Shown here in pieces: positions 13,293 through 21,241 of a stretch of DNA of 23,233 bases (positions are counted from its first letter, which is position 1; each line of letters starts with the position of its first letter). The stretch is from a virus. The notes under the pieces were generated by a model that worked only from the letters and a program-made list of their open reading frames with translations, was not told the DNA's origin and ran no database searches. The DNA is taken from the IMG/VR virus record IMGVR_UViG_3300018065_000643, positions 1-23,233 of that record. The stretch is one strand, 5' to 3'. A program made the position numbers and the translations under genes.

Positions 13293-13601
13293 CTAATTCA
13301 TTAGTAAATCTAATCTGGCACCATAGTTCTTTTCGATAGGAACAAATCTTACTTCCAGAAGTTCCACATATTCGTCGTGTTGTTTGATACAATTATGTTC
13401 TTCGAGTTCAGTTAAAAGTTTGTTTACTTTTTGGGTTTTCATTCCACAACAGATGTCAGCAATTTTTTTGACTGTTTTCTTGGTTGGATTCAGATACAGG
13501 TGTATAAGACCGAATAATACTTTTGCGTTTGAACTTAGCGATGGGTTGAAAGCAATTTGTGCTGTTACTGTGATTTCATCTGGTACGTATCGTGGTTCCA
13601 T
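13293..13601 (-). CDS. Small winged-helix protein (HTH_36-like), 102 aa
   Basis: A compact winged helix: FNPSLSSNAKVLFGLIHLYL (helix 1), KTVKKIADICCGMKTQKVNKLL (helix-turn-helix), LEEHNCIKQHDEYVELLEV (wing). The opening ITVTAQIAFNPSLS resembles the WIEGEIFFNPNLS start of the 493-residue protein, so the two may be related. The ATG at 13601 with GGGAGG upstream is preferred to a TTG at 13619. Probably a DNA-binding replication or regulatory protein. A structured RNA with a U-tract lies directly before it. Confidence 0.75.
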   Translation of the reverse strand: MEPRYVPDEITVTAQIAFNPSLSSNAKVLFGLIHLYLNPTKKTVKKIADICCGMKTQKVNKLLTELEEHNCIKQHDEYVELLEVRFVPIEKNYGARLDLLMN

Positions 13602-13617
13602 GTCGGCCCTCCCGAGC

Positions 13618-13715
13618 AAAAAAATCCCATATACGACTCAAGGTGAATGGCAGATAACGGATTTGCCACCACAAAGGTGGAAGGGATAACCATCCACCCT
13701 GAGTCCTATATGGGA
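13618..13715 (-). ncRNA. Long-stem RNA structure ending in U7 (terminator, attenuator or small RNA)
   Basis: On the minus strand, 13715-13690 pairs with 13650-13625: 9 bp, one G-G mismatch, 6 bp, then 10 bp including two G-U wobbles. The wobbles would be A-C mismatches on the plus strand, favouring a minus-strand RNA. The apical region has a smaller CCACC/GGTGG hairpin (13680-13666). Seven Us (13624-13618) follow. The gene at 13601 starts just beyond. A weak promoter-like GTGACA-N17-TTTATT lies at 13743-13715. Confidence 0.65.
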
Positions 13716-13759
13716 ATAAACTATTTGTGTATTCAATTGTCACCGTTATCTATTCCTTC

Positions 13760-13794
13760 CAGGTAGGAGAGGCTCCCTCAAACCTCTCCACCTG
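13760..13794 (-). other. 12-bp stem-loop with one bulged base
   Basis: Minus strand CAGGTGGAGAGG (13794-13783) pairs with CCTCTCCTACCTG (13772-13760), with one bulged base and a 10-base loop. No U-tract follows. It lies in the 265-bp gap between primase and the small winged-helix gene, upstream of the long-stem RNA. The rest of that gap (13795-13866) is AT-rich with no gene seen. Confidence 0.55.
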
Positions 13795-13866
13795 TTAAAT
13801 AATATATTGTCCCTCCGAAAAAATAAAGAAGTTACTTCATGTGATTTTAAATAAACTATAAATAAG

Positions 13867-14766
13867 TTAAAGTCTCAACTCTTTCCGTAAAGATGTTACG
13901 ACATCGGGTGGCAGTTCTGCTGGGTCCCCTTCGGATAGAGTTACTACTTCCACATGCCTTTTTTTTCTTTGTAGCATGGTGCATAACTCTATGGCTTTGT
14001 CGGTAGCATCGGAATCAAACATGATGAACAGATTCTTAACCCTGGTTAGTAGACTCTTTTGTTCTTGAGTGAGCATTGTTCCGAACGAGCCTATAGCCCC
14101 GTGTCCTATGTTCCAGACATCCATTATCCCTTCTACTAATACCGCTGTATCTCTGATTCTGTCATACCCATACAAGGTATGTTTGATAGGAACCACGGCT
14201 TCTCTATCCGGTAGATGACGATACTTGATCTCGGCTTTCCCAGTTACATCTCTCGATGTGAAGGTTACGATCTTTCCCTCAAACTGCACTGGAATAATGA
14301 TTCTGAATTTCCATTGACCAAGGTTCCTGGTAAATTTCAATCCGAACTCCTTGGTAAGCATATCAGAATCGAACCCTCTCCCCTCCAGGTACGTCTTATG
14401 AAGTTTAGGGATATCATTCTCCATATATTTGGGCCACACGATTCTGGTAGGGTTGAGGTCCGTTTTCTTTGGTTTCTTGGTATCCAGAATATCCAGAGTG
14501 AACTCAGTGATTGTATCCCTTGCTTCCTGCCAGGAGCAGCTATCAATCTCTTGAATCAGATTTACCGGATTTGATTTTTTACCACAAATCCAGCAATTAC
14601 CAAAGCCGGAGTTGAGATTGATACCAAAGTGATACGATGGATCATTGCCGCAGAATGGACAGTTGATTTCAACCCAGCCCTCCGTTACATTTTTTCCACT
14701 GGTTTTATACTCTATATCTCTGTCTTCTAAAAAAGAGACAACATCAAAGTTTGAGTAATCAGCCAT
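13867..14766 (-). CDS. DnaG-type primase
   Basis: 299 residues. Synthesises RNA primers for replication. The N-terminal CHC2-type zinc finger has C36, C39, H46, C58 and C61 (INCPFCG, YHFGIN, NCWICGKK). The TOPRIM domain has VLVEGIMDVW with E212 and D216, and FIMFDSDATD with D251 and D253. It is shorter than bacterial DnaG and lacks a helicase-binding C-terminal domain, as in many phages. It lies 6 bases after the SF2 helicase gene. Confidence 0.9.
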   Translation of the reverse strand: MADYSNFDVVSFLEDRDIEYKTSGKNVTEGWVEINCPFCGNDPSYHFGINLNSGFGNCWICGKKSNPVNLIQEIDSCSWQEARDTITEFTLDILDTKKPKKTDLNPTRIVWPKYMENDIPKLHKTYLEGRGFDSDMLTKEFGLKFTRNLGQWKFRIIIPVQFEGKIVTFTSRDVTGKAEIKYRHLPDREAVVPIKHTLYGYDRIRDTAVLVEGIMDVWNIGHGAIGSFGTMLTQEQKSLLTRVKNLFIMFDSDATDKAIELCTMLQRKKRHVEVVTLSEGDPAELPPDVVTSLRKELRL

Positions 14767-14772
14767 CTTTTA

Positions 14773-16110
14773 TTACATCCATGAATTGTTAACATATAAT
14801 GAAATTCTTTGTATACTATGTTGGGCTAAATACTTATATGGATCAAGCATGTCCACGAGCAGAACTGATTCCTTGTCCTTATCAATTCTCAATCCTCTTC
14901 CGAGAGCCTGAGCCGTTTGAATAGCACTCTTTCCTCCCAGTGCCAGGATGATTGTGTTCAGACTTTTTATGTTGACCCCCTCTCTCCACACAGCTGTACA
15001 TACTACACACTTGGTAATTTTCTCGTTCAGAGTTTGTTGTATTAACCCCCTTATTCCCCCTTCTGTTTTCCCCTGAACAAATACAATATCCATACCGAAT
15101 AAACTCCGGCCCATCTTAACTAAATTGTCTCCGTGGCTGATCTCTTTTACCATGATCAAAACTGTTTTATCCTGGTCAATTTGTTTCTTGGCTTCCTCCA
15201 GGATTAACCTATTTCTGGCTCTGTTCTCCACGATACCTTCTCGGTAGATGTCTACATATCTGTTTAAATCCCCGATAGATGAATTGTATGGAACCGGAAT
15301 CAATTTTATTTTTGGTTTAGCCAGCATTTTCTTCTCCACCCCTTCCATCACAGTAACTTCTCCTACCACCGGACCAAGATACCCTTCCATGTACAGTATA
15401 CTTTCTGGTTTAGTTGGTAGGGTTGCTGTTAGCCCAATTCTCATAGGGGATAGATTTGCCCCCAGTACCTTTGCATATTGGGATGTGGCCGATACTATAT
15501 GGTGGCATTCATCTACAATCACTATATCAAAAAAGTCGCACCACTCAGCAGGATTGATTTTTACAAATGTTTGGATAGTCGATAGTGTTATTCTTTTCTT
15601 CTTGCTGAATTTTTTTTCACCACCACCAAGTATTTGAAGTCCGGTGAAACCAAACTTCTTCATTTCCTTTTCGGTCTGCTTAATAATGGATAGACTATGA
15701 CACAAGAACAAAACTTTTGCTTCTGGAAAACAGGATAGTAATAACATTGCAACTATAGTCTTACCTGAACCGGTAGGAGAGAGGAGTACTCCACGACCTT
15801 GAATGATAGCTTCGTTGATAAGCCGTAGCTGATCTTCCCGTGGGGTGATACCTTTGAGGTGGGGCTTTTTGGTGGGAATAAGCTTCTCCAGATCCCCGAC
15901 AATTTTAATGTCAGGGAATCTGGATTTTATTCGTGGTATAAGTCCTGTCAGGAAAAGACCTTTAGTCAACACATTAGCATCATAATTTTCAATGATAGTT
16001 TTTTTCTTGTTCGGTCTCACCCATGTTTTTTTGTAGGATAGTACCGGTTTGATAATCGTAACATCTTCTTTATCAGCCTTGCTGAATATCGGGTCGAGTA
16101 TTTGAATCAT
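14773..16110 (-). CDS. SF2 DNA helicase (UvsW/RecG-like DEAH family)
   Basis: 445 residues. PREDQLRLINEAI (Q-like motif, 90-102), Walker A LSPTGSGKTIVA at 110-121, VDECHH at 199-204, GLTATLP at 226-232, and motif VI QALGRGLRIDKD near the C-terminus. This is the layout of phage UvsW-type branch-migration helicases, which remodel forks and recombination intermediates. GGTGGATAA precedes the ATG at 16110. It is the first gene behind the promoter at 16141-16170. Confidence 0.9.
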   Translation of the reverse strand: MIQILDPIFSKADKEDVTIIKPVLSYKKTWVRPNKKKTIIENYDANVLTKGLFLTGLIPRIKSRFPDIKIVGDLEKLIPTKKPHLKGITPREDQLRLINEAIIQGRGVLLSPTGSGKTIVAMLLLSCFPEAKVLFLCHSLSIIKQTEKEMKKFGFTGLQILGGGEKKFSKKKRITLSTIQTFVKINPAEWCDFFDIVIVDECHHIVSATSQYAKVLGANLSPMRIGLTATLPTKPESILYMEGYLGPVVGEVTVMEGVEKKMLAKPKIKLIPVPYNSSIGDLNRYVDIYREGIVENRARNRLILEEAKKQIDQDKTVLIMVKEISHGDNLVKMGRSLFGMDIVFVQGKTEGGIRGLIQQTLNEKITKCVVCTAVWREGVNIKSLNTIILALGGKSAIQTAQALGRGLRIDKDKESVLLVDMLDPYKYLAQHSIQRISLYVNNSWM

Positions 16111-16140
16111 TTATCCACCTGTAATTTTAGGTTTCTTTTT

Positions 16141-16170
16141 ATTATACCCGAACCAGATTGTTTTGTTCAA
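16141..16170 (-). promoter_or_regulatory. Sigma70-like promoter P(helicase-primase)
   Basis: Minus strand: -35 TTGAAC (16170-16165), 18-base spacer, -10 TATAAT (16146-16141). It shares AAATAATTTTTG and an ATCTGG in the spacer with the other two promoters. It overlaps the stop codon of the upstream gene. Confidence 0.8.
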
Positions 16171-16628
16171 AAATTATTTACAAACTCCCATAGTTCTTGA
16201 AATACTGCCTGGGTTTTTCTGGAGTTTCTCCATTGTTTCGCACAAAATCTGATTATTCGATGTTTTGATATGACACCTCTAACTGGGGAGATAATAGTAT
16301 CCAGTATCTCCGCTGGAGCATTCAAGCACAATTCGATCACATACTTTGCTTCATTTGATAGTGACTGGTAGGACTCTTTCTTTAGTAGAGCTTTTTCAGG
16401 GTCAGGATAGTGTGACAGAATATATTCACCAGGTTCTTCGTGTTCTTCCTTGATTGTTGTGTAAGAGTCGTGATTTGTAATATTAATAACATTTGCAATG
16501 TCCCATTCAGTCCATCTGGTGGACACACCGGGATTGTGACCACGGCAATATTTACTTTGTTTCTTTCCCGTTACTCTCACTGGTTTTCCACATCCACATT
16601 CACATAGGATTACTTGATTTGTTTTCAT
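16167..16628 (-). CDS. Hypothetical Cys-rich N-terminal protein, 153 aa
   Basis: Starts MKTNQVILCECGCGKPVRV with a following YCRGH, a small zinc-binding pattern (CxCxC...CxxH) common in phage DNA-associated proteins. The C-terminal part is helical (NEAKYVIELCLNAPAEIL, HRIIRFCAKQWRNSRK) and could be an HTH. The ATG at 16628 with AAGGAG is chosen; the frame extends to an ATG at 16676 located in a hairpin loop. The stop codon lies inside the next promoter. Function unknown. Confidence 0.75.
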   Translation of the reverse strand: MKTNQVILCECGCGKPVRVTGKKQSKYCRGHNPGVSTRWTEWDIANVINITNHDSYTTIKEEHEEPGEYILSHYPDPEKALLKKESYQSLSNEAKYVIELCLNAPAEILDTIISPVRGVISKHRIIRFCAKQWRNSRKTQAVFQELWEFVNNF

Positions 16629-16656
16629 GTATTTCTCCTTATAAGTTGATGATTTC

Positions 16657-16691
16657 CCTCCGAATGGTTCTATCATAAAAACATCCGGAGG
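16657..16691 (-). other. 10-bp stem-loop between genes
   Basis: Minus strand CCTCCGGATG pairs with CATTCGGAGG (one G-U wobble), 15-base loop. It lies between the DUF932-like gene and the next start and has no U-tract. Confidence 0.5.
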
Positions 16692-16703
16692 TAAAGGGTT
16701 AAT

Positions 16704-17474
16704 TTAAAATATTTTTCTTGCTTTTGTTTCCAGATTAACTTTTCTGATTTGGCTTTGTACATTATGAGTAATGTATTGACAAATGATGTTGTAAAACATC
16801 CAGTAGCTGAGTGATTTGGTTTTCATATCATCCAACATCAGATCGGAGGAGACTTCTACTTCTTGGTGAATCATTTCCTGTTCATTTTTGGTTAGGTTCA
16901 ATTCTTTCATAGTATACTCATACTCGGATGAGGTAGTCACTCGATCAGCCCACTTCTTCCATATTTCAGTCTGCTCTGAGTATTCCTCCATTCCTTTACA
17001 AAGGATTTGTTGTACGACTTCTTGGTTCAGAGATTGTGTGTGTTTTTTGACGTAGAATGCAAACTGTTTACCAATCACCAGACCATTTGAGCAGACTAAT
17101 CTGAAGGCTCCGAACCGAACTTCGTATTGCCAACCTGTGTCATAGGAATTTTTTATATTGATGGTCGGATTAATGGGATCACCTTTGCCAATGTCATACA
17201 CGATATCTGGAAAAGTAATCTTGGTGTTCATCTTTCCACCGTCACTGAAAATATCTGTCTGAACATCATACTTTCCGAACTCCGGACTTTTATCTATTGC
17301 TTGTATCACTGTTTCGATAGCATCTTCATGTTTCACGAGTTGGTAACCAGGACTAACAATGGAATAGGTATCTCCTGTTTCGGGGTTTACTATTGCTTTG
17401 TAGTTGGGGCAATGTGTTCTTGTTCGTCGACCCCAACTTACTACATCTTCCCTTACCGCTGGAAATTCTGTCAT
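16704..17474 (-). CDS. DUF932-like phage/plasmid protein
   Basis: 256 residues. The segments YSIVSPGYQLVKHEDAI near 37-53 and FRLVCSNGLVIGKQ near 122-135 match the pattern of DUF932/TIGR03299-type proteins (a NPETGD/YSIVSxxY start and a CSNGLV centre), widespread in phages and plasmids with no firmly known function. The start at 17474 overlaps the preceding small gene as ATGA. No nuclease or helicase motif is seen. Confidence 0.75.
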   Translation of the reverse strand: MTEFPAVREDVVSWGRRTRTHCPNYKAIVNPETGDTYSIVSPGYQLVKHEDAIETVIQAIDKSPEFGKYDVQTDIFSDGGKMNTKITFPDIVYDIGKGDPINPTINIKNSYDTGWQYEVRFGAFRLVCSNGLVIGKQFAFYVKKHTQSLNQEVVQQILCKGMEEYSEQTEIWKKWADRVTTSSEYEYTMKELNLTKNEQEMIHQEVEVSSDLMLDDMKTKSLSYWMFYNIICQYITHNVQSQIRKVNLETKARKIF

Positions 17475-17695
17475 GTTGTTTCCCTCCTCCGCAAGACTTT
17501 TACTTTCCTACGTTTCATAAATGGTAATGCAAACTCCTCCCGGGACCAAGGTAAACGGGGCATGCCTTTCAGTATACAGATATTTAAACAAGTTGAACAG
17601 ACAATAGCCGTAGCATCTTTTTTGGATTGCTTTTGTCCTCCCCATCGCTTTGGTTCTACCCCTCGTTCATAATTGCCACAAATTGAACATCTCAT
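17471..17695 (-). CDS. Small zinc-ribbon-like protein, 74 aa
   Basis: Two CxxC pairs, MRCSICGN and VCSTCLNIC, separated by a basic stretch, then a very basic tail (MKRRKVKVLRRRE). Probably a small zinc-binding, nucleic-acid-associated protein. It overlaps both neighbours by 4 bases (ATGA), so the trio 17886-16704 is translated as a coupled unit. Confidence 0.7.
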   Translation of the reverse strand: MRCSICGNYERGVEPKRWGGQKQSKKDATAIVCSTCLNICILKGMPRLPWSREEFALPFMKRRKVKVLRRRETT

Positions 17696-17886
17696 TTAAT
17701 GTCCTCCACTCCTGTATAATTGACGTTTGTAACTTCTTCACCTTTACTTACTACTTTCCGAATAATGTGGGGATTTGTCGTATCTTCGGCTTCTCCTGTT
17801 TCACTATTTATGATTCGGACGAATCCCATGGCTGTTGAGTAAATGTACATATCCTCCCCTCGTTCATATATAATCTTTCTTTCCAT
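17692..17886 (-). CDS. Hypothetical protein, 64 aa
   Basis: Not recognised. The product reads MERKIIYERGEDMYIYS then GFVRIINSETGEAED. AGGAG lies 9 bases before the ATG at 17886; a downstream ATG at 17850 has GGGGAGG, but too close. It overlaps the next gene as ATGA. Acidic and soluble-looking. Confidence 0.65.
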   Translation of the reverse strand: MERKIIYERGEDMYIYSTAMGFVRIINSETGEAEDTTNPHIIRKVVSKGEEVTNVNYTGVEDIK

Positions 17887-17938
17887 ATTGATATACTCCT
17901 GTGACTATCAATTTTGAGCCCACTCAGACCCCTGGAGG

Positions 17939-17972
17939 TACGGTTAAATTAAAAATTGGATATAGGATATAG
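17939..17972. repeat. Dispersed repeat, copy C (inverted)
   Basis: TACGGTTAAATTAAAAATTG and the following GGATATAGGATATAGG are the reverse complement of the core of copies A and B. It lies in a gap (17887-18025) without a gene. The flanking CTGAGGTCCATGAGAG half of copies A and B is not conserved here. Confidence 0.85.
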
Positions 17973-18012
17973 GTCCGGATCTGAAGCCAGCCTCATTGAT
18001 CTGAGAGGTTCC

Positions 18013-18024
18013 GGGTCCGGACCC
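18013..18024. repeat. Perfect 12-bp palindrome GGGTCCGGACCC
   Basis: Self-complementary GC-rich site in an AT-rich gap; GGTCCGG also occurs at 17972-17978 and could pair with its right half. It could be a protein-binding site or a hairpin stem. No U-tract follows. Confidence 0.5.
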
Positions 18025-18025
18025 A

Positions 18026-18133
18026 TTACCCACCAATTTTAATTCCGTATGCTATAATTGCCCACCAGTATCCGAGTCCGACACATACCAAACTCCAACA
18101 GAACAGTAACAGCATTACTTTTTCAAGTTTCAT
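18026..18133 (-). CDS. Single-pass membrane peptide, 35 aa
   Basis: Starts MKLEKVMLLLFCWSLVCVGL and continues through GYWWAIIAY to a short basic end, so most of it is one hydrophobic helix. The ATG at 18133 has an excellent ribosome binding site, GGAGGAG, 5 bases upstream. It follows the 66-residue gene. The function is unknown; small membrane proteins of phages include inhibitors and superinfection factors, but nothing in the sequence decides. Confidence 0.65.
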   Translation of the reverse strand: MKLEKVMLLLFCWSLVCVGLGYWWAIIAYGIKIGG

Positions 18134-18166
18134 TTTACTCCTCCTTTTTAGGTTAACGATTTATTA

Positions 18167-18194
18167 CTGCCCATGATGTTGAATTCATGAGCAG
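18167..18194 (-). other. 10-bp stem-loop between genes
   Basis: Minus strand CTGCTCATGA pairs with TCATGGGCAG with one G-U wobble and an 8-base loop. It lies between the 66-residue gene and the membrane peptide, with no U-tract. Confidence 0.5.
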
Positions 18195-18212
18195 GATAAA
18201 AAGTTAAACTAA

Positions 18213-18413
18213 TTATCTTATATCAGCATACTCCATTGCTGTCATAAGCAAACTGTCATAGTTGGATTTCATGGATTCGTTCATATACTTTTCGATGTAC
18301 TCCTCATCCGCCCCGGCTCTTCTCAGAGCTTTTGTAACTTTGCCCATGATTGCGAATGCATTTCCATCTTCCCCTATAAGTTTGACTTTTGGTTTTGCTT
18401 TCGGTGCTTTCAT
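18213..18413 (-). CDS. Conserved small phage protein, 66 aa
   Basis: Contains VKLIGEDGNAFAIMGKVTKA and ends NYDSLLMTAMEYADIR. This pattern (K-V-x-L-x-G-x-D-G-N-A-F-x-I, then S-x-Y-D-x-L-L) is one I recognise from many phages and mobile elements, always of unknown function. The ATG at 18413 follows AAAGGGGATAA. A run of eight Gs lies between it and the upstream helicase stop. Confidence 0.75.
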   Translation of the reverse strand: MKAPKAKPKVKLIGEDGNAFAIMGKVTKALRRAGADEEYIEKYMNESMKSNYDSLLMTAMEYADIR

Positions 18414-18444
18414 TTATCCCCTTTCTTTGTTTCCCCCCCCAACA

Positions 18445-21102
18445 TTATTTCATCATTTCTTTTGCTGCTTTCTGAATCTTCTTTGTCGTTGCTGGATTGA
18501 ATATCTTGTGTAACTTTTTGGCCGGTGTTGTGGCAACATCAGCAATGGTGCGAATATCATGTGCCCACAACTTCTTTGCTCTTACCCCACCCACACCAGG
18601 AATACTTACCAGTTCTATCATCTCCATTCCGACTCCATACTGAACTCTGATCGGTAATGCTTTCCAGAGGTTTTCTTGATTCCACATAGCATACATTCCA
18701 TCTATCATTGAAATGGCTTGTACTTGTCTTTGGATATCGAATACTACAGCCCTTTTAAATGGCTTAAGATAGGCTTCACCATCTTGCCCACTCAATTGTG
18801 AGTAGATAGCCAAAGCCGATACTATACCATTACTGGTATGAGTAACCCCTCTGTTCTTGAGTAACCATCTGAGTTCTTTTACATCTTGTTCCAGTGGTTT
18901 CGGAATATAGCCCATATCATTACTTGGGACATCCCCCAACGCCCATGCTAATGTAGTATCATCAACAGTCAGGTTATCTTCGAAAATCTGACCAAAGTTC
19001 TTGTGCCAGGCATCTATGTCATAGGGACTGAAGTACATCATTGCCGAAACTCTTCCAAGATTTGTAATGTTGAAATGTTCATCTATCATTTGCATCTCGG
19101 TTAACTCGGTGGATAGTGCTTCCGCATCTTCCCTACTGAACGTTGAATTTTGTTTGAAGGCTAAACTCCTGCTATACCAGTTCAATAAATCCCCAGCACA
19201 CTGAATGACTTTGTTACTAACTTCAGCCAATGCGTGGAAGGCCATGATCTGGTGGTTGTTAAGGACCGAAAGAACTGGTCTCGGGTTTACAAAAACATCT
19301 TTCCAGGTATTTGTACTCCCTTGTGGAATGATCAGATAAACAAAACCAGCATCATCTATACCGAAACGACCGCCCCTACCAGCCATCTGCACTATATCCA
19401 GTTCATCAACTGTATTGATCCCACGGTGAACACCACAAATAACGACGTTCCTTGCTGGTAGGTTTCTGCCCCATGCGAGGGTGCTGGTGCTTACCAATAC
19501 TCTGATACCATTTTCTTTACTTTGAAACTGACCTTCTATTTCCAATCTGTCCTTTAGTTCCAGATCGGCACTATGAAAATGTGCTACAATGTTATGTTCG
19601 GCCAATCTGTTCACTATATCCCTACCTGTCCCTTTATCATGGACGAAGCAGAGGAACTTTTCATCAGGTTTTGAAAGGATAGTGTCTACTACCATTTGTC
19701 GTTTTGCTTCTTGGCTTGACCAATAATCTTCCCGACCCCATTTGTTTAGTGCTATAGGATACTCCATGAAGTTTAATTGTAATTCCACTGGTCTCCATGT
19801 TGAAAATATTACTGTTGTTTCTTTACCATTCAGGTCTGACAACCAACCTCCAAGTTCTGCTACATTCGGCATGGTGGCTGATAAGAACAATATTCTTGCT
19901 CTTGGATTCAGTCTTGTAAATCTCATAATTCCAGATTCTACAGCATGCCCCCGCTCTGTTGTAAGGATGTGACTTTCATCAACTATAACCAATCCGACTT
20001 GGTCCATCCAGAAGTTTTTCTCTGAGTGGTATTTTCTGGTGCGACTGTCACACATCTCACTGGTCATTACTATGATACGACTTTTACCGAGTTCTTGTTT
20101 CTTTTGTTCTGAGAGGGTATAGTCACCGGTCATGATGGTGATTTTCTCATTTGGGAATCTTATTTGCCAATCTTCGTATTTCTCACTTGTAAGGGCTTTG
20201 AGAGGGCTCAGATAAATTACTCTCTGGCCTTTTGCAAGAACATCATCCATCAACAACTCCGCACAAATAGTTTTACCAGCCGTTGTGTTTGCCCCCACAA
20301 TCATGTTTCTGTCCTCTCCTCTATGAGGGTATACTAATGACTGGACCGGATTGAAAGATTCAAACGGATACTGGAAATCCTGATATTCAGATGTTGGGAC
20401 TCTGTCTCCACTAACATCGAGTACTATCTCAACTCTTTTATCAGTCTTCTTACTATTCTGTTCCTTCGTTCCAGGTTCATTAACTTTATATCCGGTTTCG
20501 TTGGATACCAATTCTTTCTCATTGTCATCCTCCTCATCATCAAGACTCTCAAAATATATTTCCATGAAGTCCGGATCTTTTATCTTTACTTGGCTTTCCA
20601 TGGTTGGTTTGCCTTTTGGATTACTATCACCGATAACATATGCAAGTTGCCCATCAGTAAGACTACCATACTTGTCCAGACTTTCCAGTAGTGACTGAGC
20701 AAATCCCATCCAATTTACCGCTTTGGAGGAGAGAATCGCTCTGACATACTGAAAATCAATTACGTTCTGATCATGTGCAGATCCGATAAACTCTTGAACC
20801 CGACTACTAATACGATCGGATATGGTCGTGGCTCCTTCAACTCTTAATATTTTCTTTCCCTTACCTATGGGTCGGTTGTTCAGATTGTCCCAAAAAACCA
20901 CTCGGATTGCATCTTTTCCTTTGTCACGGGTCTGTCCCGTTCGAATATCTACCGTGGAGTAGACTCGGATGTTGATGTTTTCATTCGAAGTCCCGATGGA
21001 GTATATGATTTCTTTACTCTTCGAATCCTCTACGATTTCAAAGTCACCGGTCAAGGAGTCTTCGAATTCTTTTTGACTCAAGGTTACAAATTCTTTTTCC
21101 AT
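18445..21102 (-). CDS. Ski2/Hel308-like SF2 helicase
   Basis: 885 residues. The N-terminal 240 residues are of unknown fold. Then FNPVQSL (Q-type motif, 250-256), GANTTAGKTICAELL (Walker A, 270-284), YLSPLKALTSEKY (297-309), VIVDESHIL (motif II, 372-380), LFLSATMPNVAELGGWL (405-421), STSTLAWGRNLPARN (motif V) and QMAGRGGRFGIDDAG (motif VI). Near the C-terminus, VSIPGVGGVRAKKLW is a helix-hairpin-helix as in Hel308. This is the Ski2-like layout, common in archaea and eukaryotes and unusual in phages. The frame runs to an ATG at 21150, but ATG 21102 has GGGAGGG upstream. Confidence 0.88.
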   Translation of the reverse strand: MEKEFVTLSQKEFEDSLTGDFEIVEDSKSKEIIYSIGTSNENINIRVYSTVDIRTGQTRDKGKDAIRVVFWDNLNNRPIGKGKKILRVEGATTISDRISSRVQEFIGSAHDQNVIDFQYVRAILSSKAVNWMGFAQSLLESLDKYGSLTDGQLAYVIGDSNPKGKPTMESQVKIKDPDFMEIYFESLDDEEDDNEKELVSNETGYKVNEPGTKEQNSKKTDKRVEIVLDVSGDRVPTSEYQDFQYPFESFNPVQSLVYPHRGEDRNMIVGANTTAGKTICAELLMDDVLAKGQRVIYLSPLKALTSEKYEDWQIRFPNEKITIMTGDYTLSEQKKQELGKSRIIVMTSEMCDSRTRKYHSEKNFWMDQVGLVIVDESHILTTERGHAVESGIMRFTRLNPRARILFLSATMPNVAELGGWLSDLNGKETTVIFSTWRPVELQLNFMEYPIALNKWGREDYWSSQEAKRQMVVDTILSKPDEKFLCFVHDKGTGRDIVNRLAEHNIVAHFHSADLELKDRLEIEGQFQSKENGIRVLVSTSTLAWGRNLPARNVVICGVHRGINTVDELDIVQMAGRGGRFGIDDAGFVYLIIPQGSTNTWKDVFVNPRPVLSVLNNHQIMAFHALAEVSNKVIQCAGDLLNWYSRSLAFKQNSTFSREDAEALSTELTEMQMIDEHFNITNLGRVSAMMYFSPYDIDAWHKNFGQIFEDNLTVDDTTLAWALGDVPSNDMGYIPKPLEQDVKELRWLLKNRGVTHTSNGIVSALAIYSQLSGQDGEAYLKPFKRAVVFDIQRQVQAISMIDGMYAMWNQENLWKALPIRVQYGVGMEMIELVSIPGVGGVRAKKLWAHDIRTIADVATTPAKKLHKIFNPATTKKIQKAAKEMMK

Positions 21103-21139
21103 TCCTACCCTCCCCTTTTTAATTATAGGTTTTACCCAC

Positions 21140-21154
21140 CTGAGGTCCATGAGA
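21140..21154. repeat. Partial dispersed repeat, copy D (15 bp, inverted)
   Basis: CTGAGGTCCATGAGA is the reverse complement of 927-941 and 11044-11058. Only this half is conserved. It lies 38 bases before the helicase start and 13 bases upstream (minus strand) of a TATAAT at 21127-21122. Confidence 0.55.
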
Positions 21155-21201
21155 ATCGACGGAAAAGGACCAACCCTTATCCTATTATAACCCCTTCATT
21201 A

Positions 21202-21231
21202 CTACCCATTGAGAAGGACCTCAATGGGTAG
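21202..21231 (-). other. Perfect 12-bp stem-loop between genes
   Basis: Minus strand CTACCCATTGAG / CTCAATGGGTAG with a 6-base loop, lying 10 bases after the 157-residue gene stop. No U-tract follows, so a processing or stability hairpin is as likely as a terminator. A TATAAT lies 11 to 16 bases further on, without a clear -35. Confidence 0.6.
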
Positions 21232-21241
21232 GATCAAAGGA

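Noticed and set aside
13581-13715. Short minus-strand open frame beginning MVIPSTFVV across the long RNA stem
   Set aside because: No ribosome binding site, and the sequence is better explained by base pairing of the two stem arms.
17900-17972. Plus-strand coding frame ending in the same residues as repeat A (GTVKLKIGYRI)
   Set aside because: There is no start codon with a ribosome binding site and no clear upstream domain; explained by the inverted DNA repeat.
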